From Thermoplasmatota archaeon (GTDB lineage: Archaea > Thermoplasmatota > Thermoplasmata > Lutacidiplasmatales > JAMCUS01), in assembly GCA_023379385.1 (NCBI GenBank), contig JAMCUS010000013.1, forward strand, positions 36,635 to 100,634: 64,000 nucleotides of DNA, written 5' to 3'. Under the pieces are notes generated by a model. The model saw only the letters and a list, made by a program, of their open reading frames with translations, was not told the origin of the DNA and did not search any database. Numbering within the stretch: the first letter of the stretch is position 1; each line of letters starts with the position of its first letter. This document shows positions 62,375 through 64,000 of this stretch, piece after piece. The translations under genes were made by a program, and so were the position numbers.

Positions 62375-63025
62375 ATGAAAAAAAGCGATGTTAGTGTTAT
62401 ATGGAGTTCATCTACGGATTCAAATGCCTTTCATGATAACCAGGATTCAATAAAGGTTATAAAAAGTAAAAATATATGCGCTATTGCAGATGGAGTTACC
62501 GGTGGTATCAAAGGAAAGGAAGCGAGTGAAATTGCCGTAAATGTAATAGAACGGTATGACCAATCAGAAGAGATAGAAAAACAATTAGTATCGTTTTTTA
62601 AAAAATCTGATAACAGGGTGAAGTCATTATCAACAGATATGAATTATTCTGCGACAACACTGGTAATAGGTATTATCAGAGATAATATGGTTCATTTTGG
62701 GTCTGTAGGTGATAGTTCTGTTATTATCAAAAGTAAAAATAATATAACATGTCTTACAGATTCTGATAGAATTGGTATGGCAGGATTGTTACATACTATC
62801 GGAACTGGGTTTAGCACAATACATTATAAAGCTATTTCCGTTACTAGGCATGACGTAATTATTTTTTCTACGGATGGTCTTACAGACAACCTATCGCTTG
62901 AAGAAATAAATCATATCATTGAAAAGGGAACGCCAGAGTATTATGCATCTGAACTTGTGAATGTTGCTATTAAAAAAGAATATAAAAAAGATGACATATC
63001 TGTAATAACAGCGTTTATTCAATAG
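62375..63025 (+). CDS. PP2C-family protein phosphatase
   Basis: A 216-residue compact PP2C/SpoIIE-type Ser/Thr phosphatase. Metal-binding acidic residues appear in DNQDS, CAIADGVTGG, VGDSSVII, STDGLTDN and KKDDISVI, the usual order of PP2C motifs. There is no membrane or sensor domain. Start ATG 62375; TTG 62366 is an alternative. It lies 15 bases after the Usp-like gene, making it the last gene of a probable kdpFABC-usp-pp2c transcript. Confidence 0.83.
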   Translation: MKKSDVSVIWSSSTDSNAFHDNQDSIKVIKSKNICAIADGVTGGIKGKEASEIAVNVIERYDQSEEIEKQLVSFFKKSDNRVKSLSTDMNYSATTLVIGIIRDNMVHFGSVGDSSVIIKSKNNITCLTDSDRIGMAGLLHTIGTGFSTIHYKAISVTRHDVIIFSTDGLTDNLSLEEINHIIEKGTPEYYASELVNVAIKKEYKKDDISVITAFIQ

Positions 63026-63229
63026 TACCTGTTTGGCTCTGTGCCAGCATCCTTTATTTAAAATATATTATTGCATCCTTTATTTTCCAATTATTGTCGG
63101 CTTTTGGAAATATTATTGCATAACTGGTTCAATGGGTTGTCCTTACTCTTAAACGGTTCTATCAGTTTATTATCAATGAGTCCCTCCTTAGGGTATTGCT
63201 TACAGTCTGACTCCAAGACAAATAGATAC
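63026..63229 (-). pseudogene. Second copy of the unknown C-terminal fragment
   Basis: Similar to 38949-39151 over about 200 bp. Read on the minus strand it keeps YLFxLxSDCKQYxK and NKLIxxFKSKDNPL but is then frameshifted by small insertions. It immediately follows the PP2C gene and may supply its transcript end. Confidence 0.6.
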
Positions 63230-63392
63230 GTTCAATAAATTCCATAAGAATAAAATTTATTAAGTTAACATCAATATTTATTTTAATAATTATATATTAA
63301 ACAATGGCATTTTACATTTGTAAAAGTGGTAATGACCACTTTATCTTATATATATGATGCTACAACTAATACTCGTTGTAAGAGGGTTTGAG
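63230..63392. promoter_or_regulatory. Promoter region of the S53 protease gene
   Basis: AT-rich, with a TATA-like TCTTATATATATG near 63343-63355. GAGGG at about 63382 precedes the ATG by some 6 bases. Confidence 0.4.
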
Positions 63393-64000
63393 ATGAGTAA
63401 AAATGATTCTAGAAGTAGATTGGTGAAGTTTGTAGCGATTGGGTTCGCAGTTGTGCTTGCATTGACTGCTTTTGTAACCTTCAGCAGTTACATGTATACA
63501 AGGAATAACACAACAGTTATGAATATAGCTGATAATATAGCAGGGGTATACAGTGGCAGGGCAACCAGGATCGGGCCTCTGAACAGCAATCAGCACCTCA
63601 ATGTATTGATAACACTTGGATACCAGAATGACCAGCAGTTACAGAGCTTTTTATCAGCATTGCAGAATCCGCAATCACCGTTATATCATAAATATCTTAC
63701 AGCACAGCAGTTTACCAACGACTATTCTCCATCAGCATCAGCGTACAGTACAATAGTTAATTACTTCAGTTCACAGGGATTTCAGATAACAACGTACAAC
63801 GACCGGGTTACAATAGCTTTAGATGGAACGGTATCGCAATACGACAGCACATTCCATACCTCCATATACAATATGAGAAGCACAACAGGAAGAAGTGAGT
63901 TTTATGCACCTATATCACAGGTATATCTACCATCCTCATTTGCAGGAGAGGTAGTGGGCATAGCAGGATTGAGCAATCAATACAGAGCACATTTCAATCT
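63393..64000 (+). CDS. S53-type (kumamolisin/sedolisin) protease precursor, partial
   Basis: The frame from ATG 63393 is open to the window end, about 202 residues. A signal/anchor helix (about 13-34) is followed by the pro-kumamolisin activation domain, recognised by HLNVLITLGYQNDQQLQSFL, SPLYHKYLTAQQFTNDYSPS and the later strand ALDGTVSQYDSTFHT. S53 enzymes are acid-active serine-carboxyl proteases that digest external peptides. The catalytic domain (Ser, Glu, Asp) lies beyond the window. Base composition is visibly less AT-rich than neighbouring genes. Confidence 0.8.
   Translation, partial: MSKNDSRSRLVKFVAIGFAVVLALTAFVTFSSYMYTRNNTTVMNIADNIAGVYSGRATRIGPLNSNQHLNVLITLGYQNDQQLQSFLSALQNPQSPLYHKYLTAQQFTNDYSPSASAYSTIVNYFSSQGFQITTYNDRVTIALDGTVSQYDSTFHTSIYNMRSTTGRSEFYAPISQVYLPSSFAGEVVGIAGLSNQYRAHFN

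Overview
The window looks like a chromosome segment from an acidophilic archaeon of the class Thermoplasmata. The DNA is AT-rich. The information-processing genes are archaeal: ribosomal protein S3Ae, SRP54, RNA polymerase subunit K, archaeal-type AlaRS, ValRS and PheRS, Orc1/Cdc6, Tsr3, the archaeosine enzyme RaSEA and CTP-dependent riboflavin kinase. Alongside these sit bacterial-type DNA gyrase A, a cytochrome b/Rieske pair, a KdpFABC pump, surface proteins with 'VTFTESGL' repeats and an S53-type acid protease precursor. The assignment rests on protein families I recognise, not on a marker-gene tree. Many genes have a TATA box about 25-30 bases before the start codon, which suggests leaderless or short-leader mRNAs. 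Others have GGTG or GAGG ribosome-binding sites, often marking a start inside the longest open frame.

Layout. 1-6038 (mostly minus): a partial Orc1/Cdc6-like ATPase, phosphoglucosamine mutase, a crotonase-fold protein, a cytochrome b/Rieske complex with two tiny membrane proteins, and PdxT. 6211-9034: tRNA-Leu with an interrupted T-loop, then ValRS. 9487-14232: a six-gene redox cluster (NapH-like polyferredoxin, two ferredoxins, three membrane proteins) with a perfect palindrome in its promoter. 14451-22255: a glycosyltransferase, GyrA, a pilin-like protein and a large surface beta-propeller protein. 22658-24597: an ArsR-type regulator, RpoK, adenosine-specific kinase and a Holliday-resolvase-related nuclease. 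24701-30351: tRNA-Glu with two introns, a second propeller protein, Orc1/Cdc6, signal peptidase and a zinc-ribbon membrane protein. 30780-38799: a structured leader RNA, a zinc-ribbon protein, SRP54, a DUF835 protein, AlaRS, S3Ae, intron-containing tRNA-Met, a glycosyltransferase and Tsr3. 38800-45559 is accessory DNA: MITE-like and gene-fragment repeats, an IS110-type relic, a coiled-coil protein, RaSEA-RibK-PIN and an orphan TnpB. 45913-56928: a repeat-bearing surface protein, PheRS alpha and beta, RNase HI, a RecA/KaiC-like ATPase, an AAA-TPR protein, a homocitrate synthase-like enzyme and a Mut7-C RNase. 57005-63025: kdpFABC followed by a universal-stress-like protein and a PP2C phosphatase. 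The window ends inside an S53 protease precursor.

The signals I rank highest are: (1) 13-base insertions at the same place in the T-loops of tRNA-Leu and tRNA-Glu, each able to form the same five-base-pair helix; (2) the six-gene membrane redox cluster with its promoter palindrome; (3) a PP2C phosphatase and Usp-like protein in a row with kdpFABC, where KdpB keeps the TGES serine that is an inhibitory phosphorylation site in Escherichia coli; (4) a 184-bp MITE-like element in two copies; (5) a leader RNA with mutually exclusive helices before a zinc-ribbon gene that shares a helical segment with a distant RecA-like ATPase.
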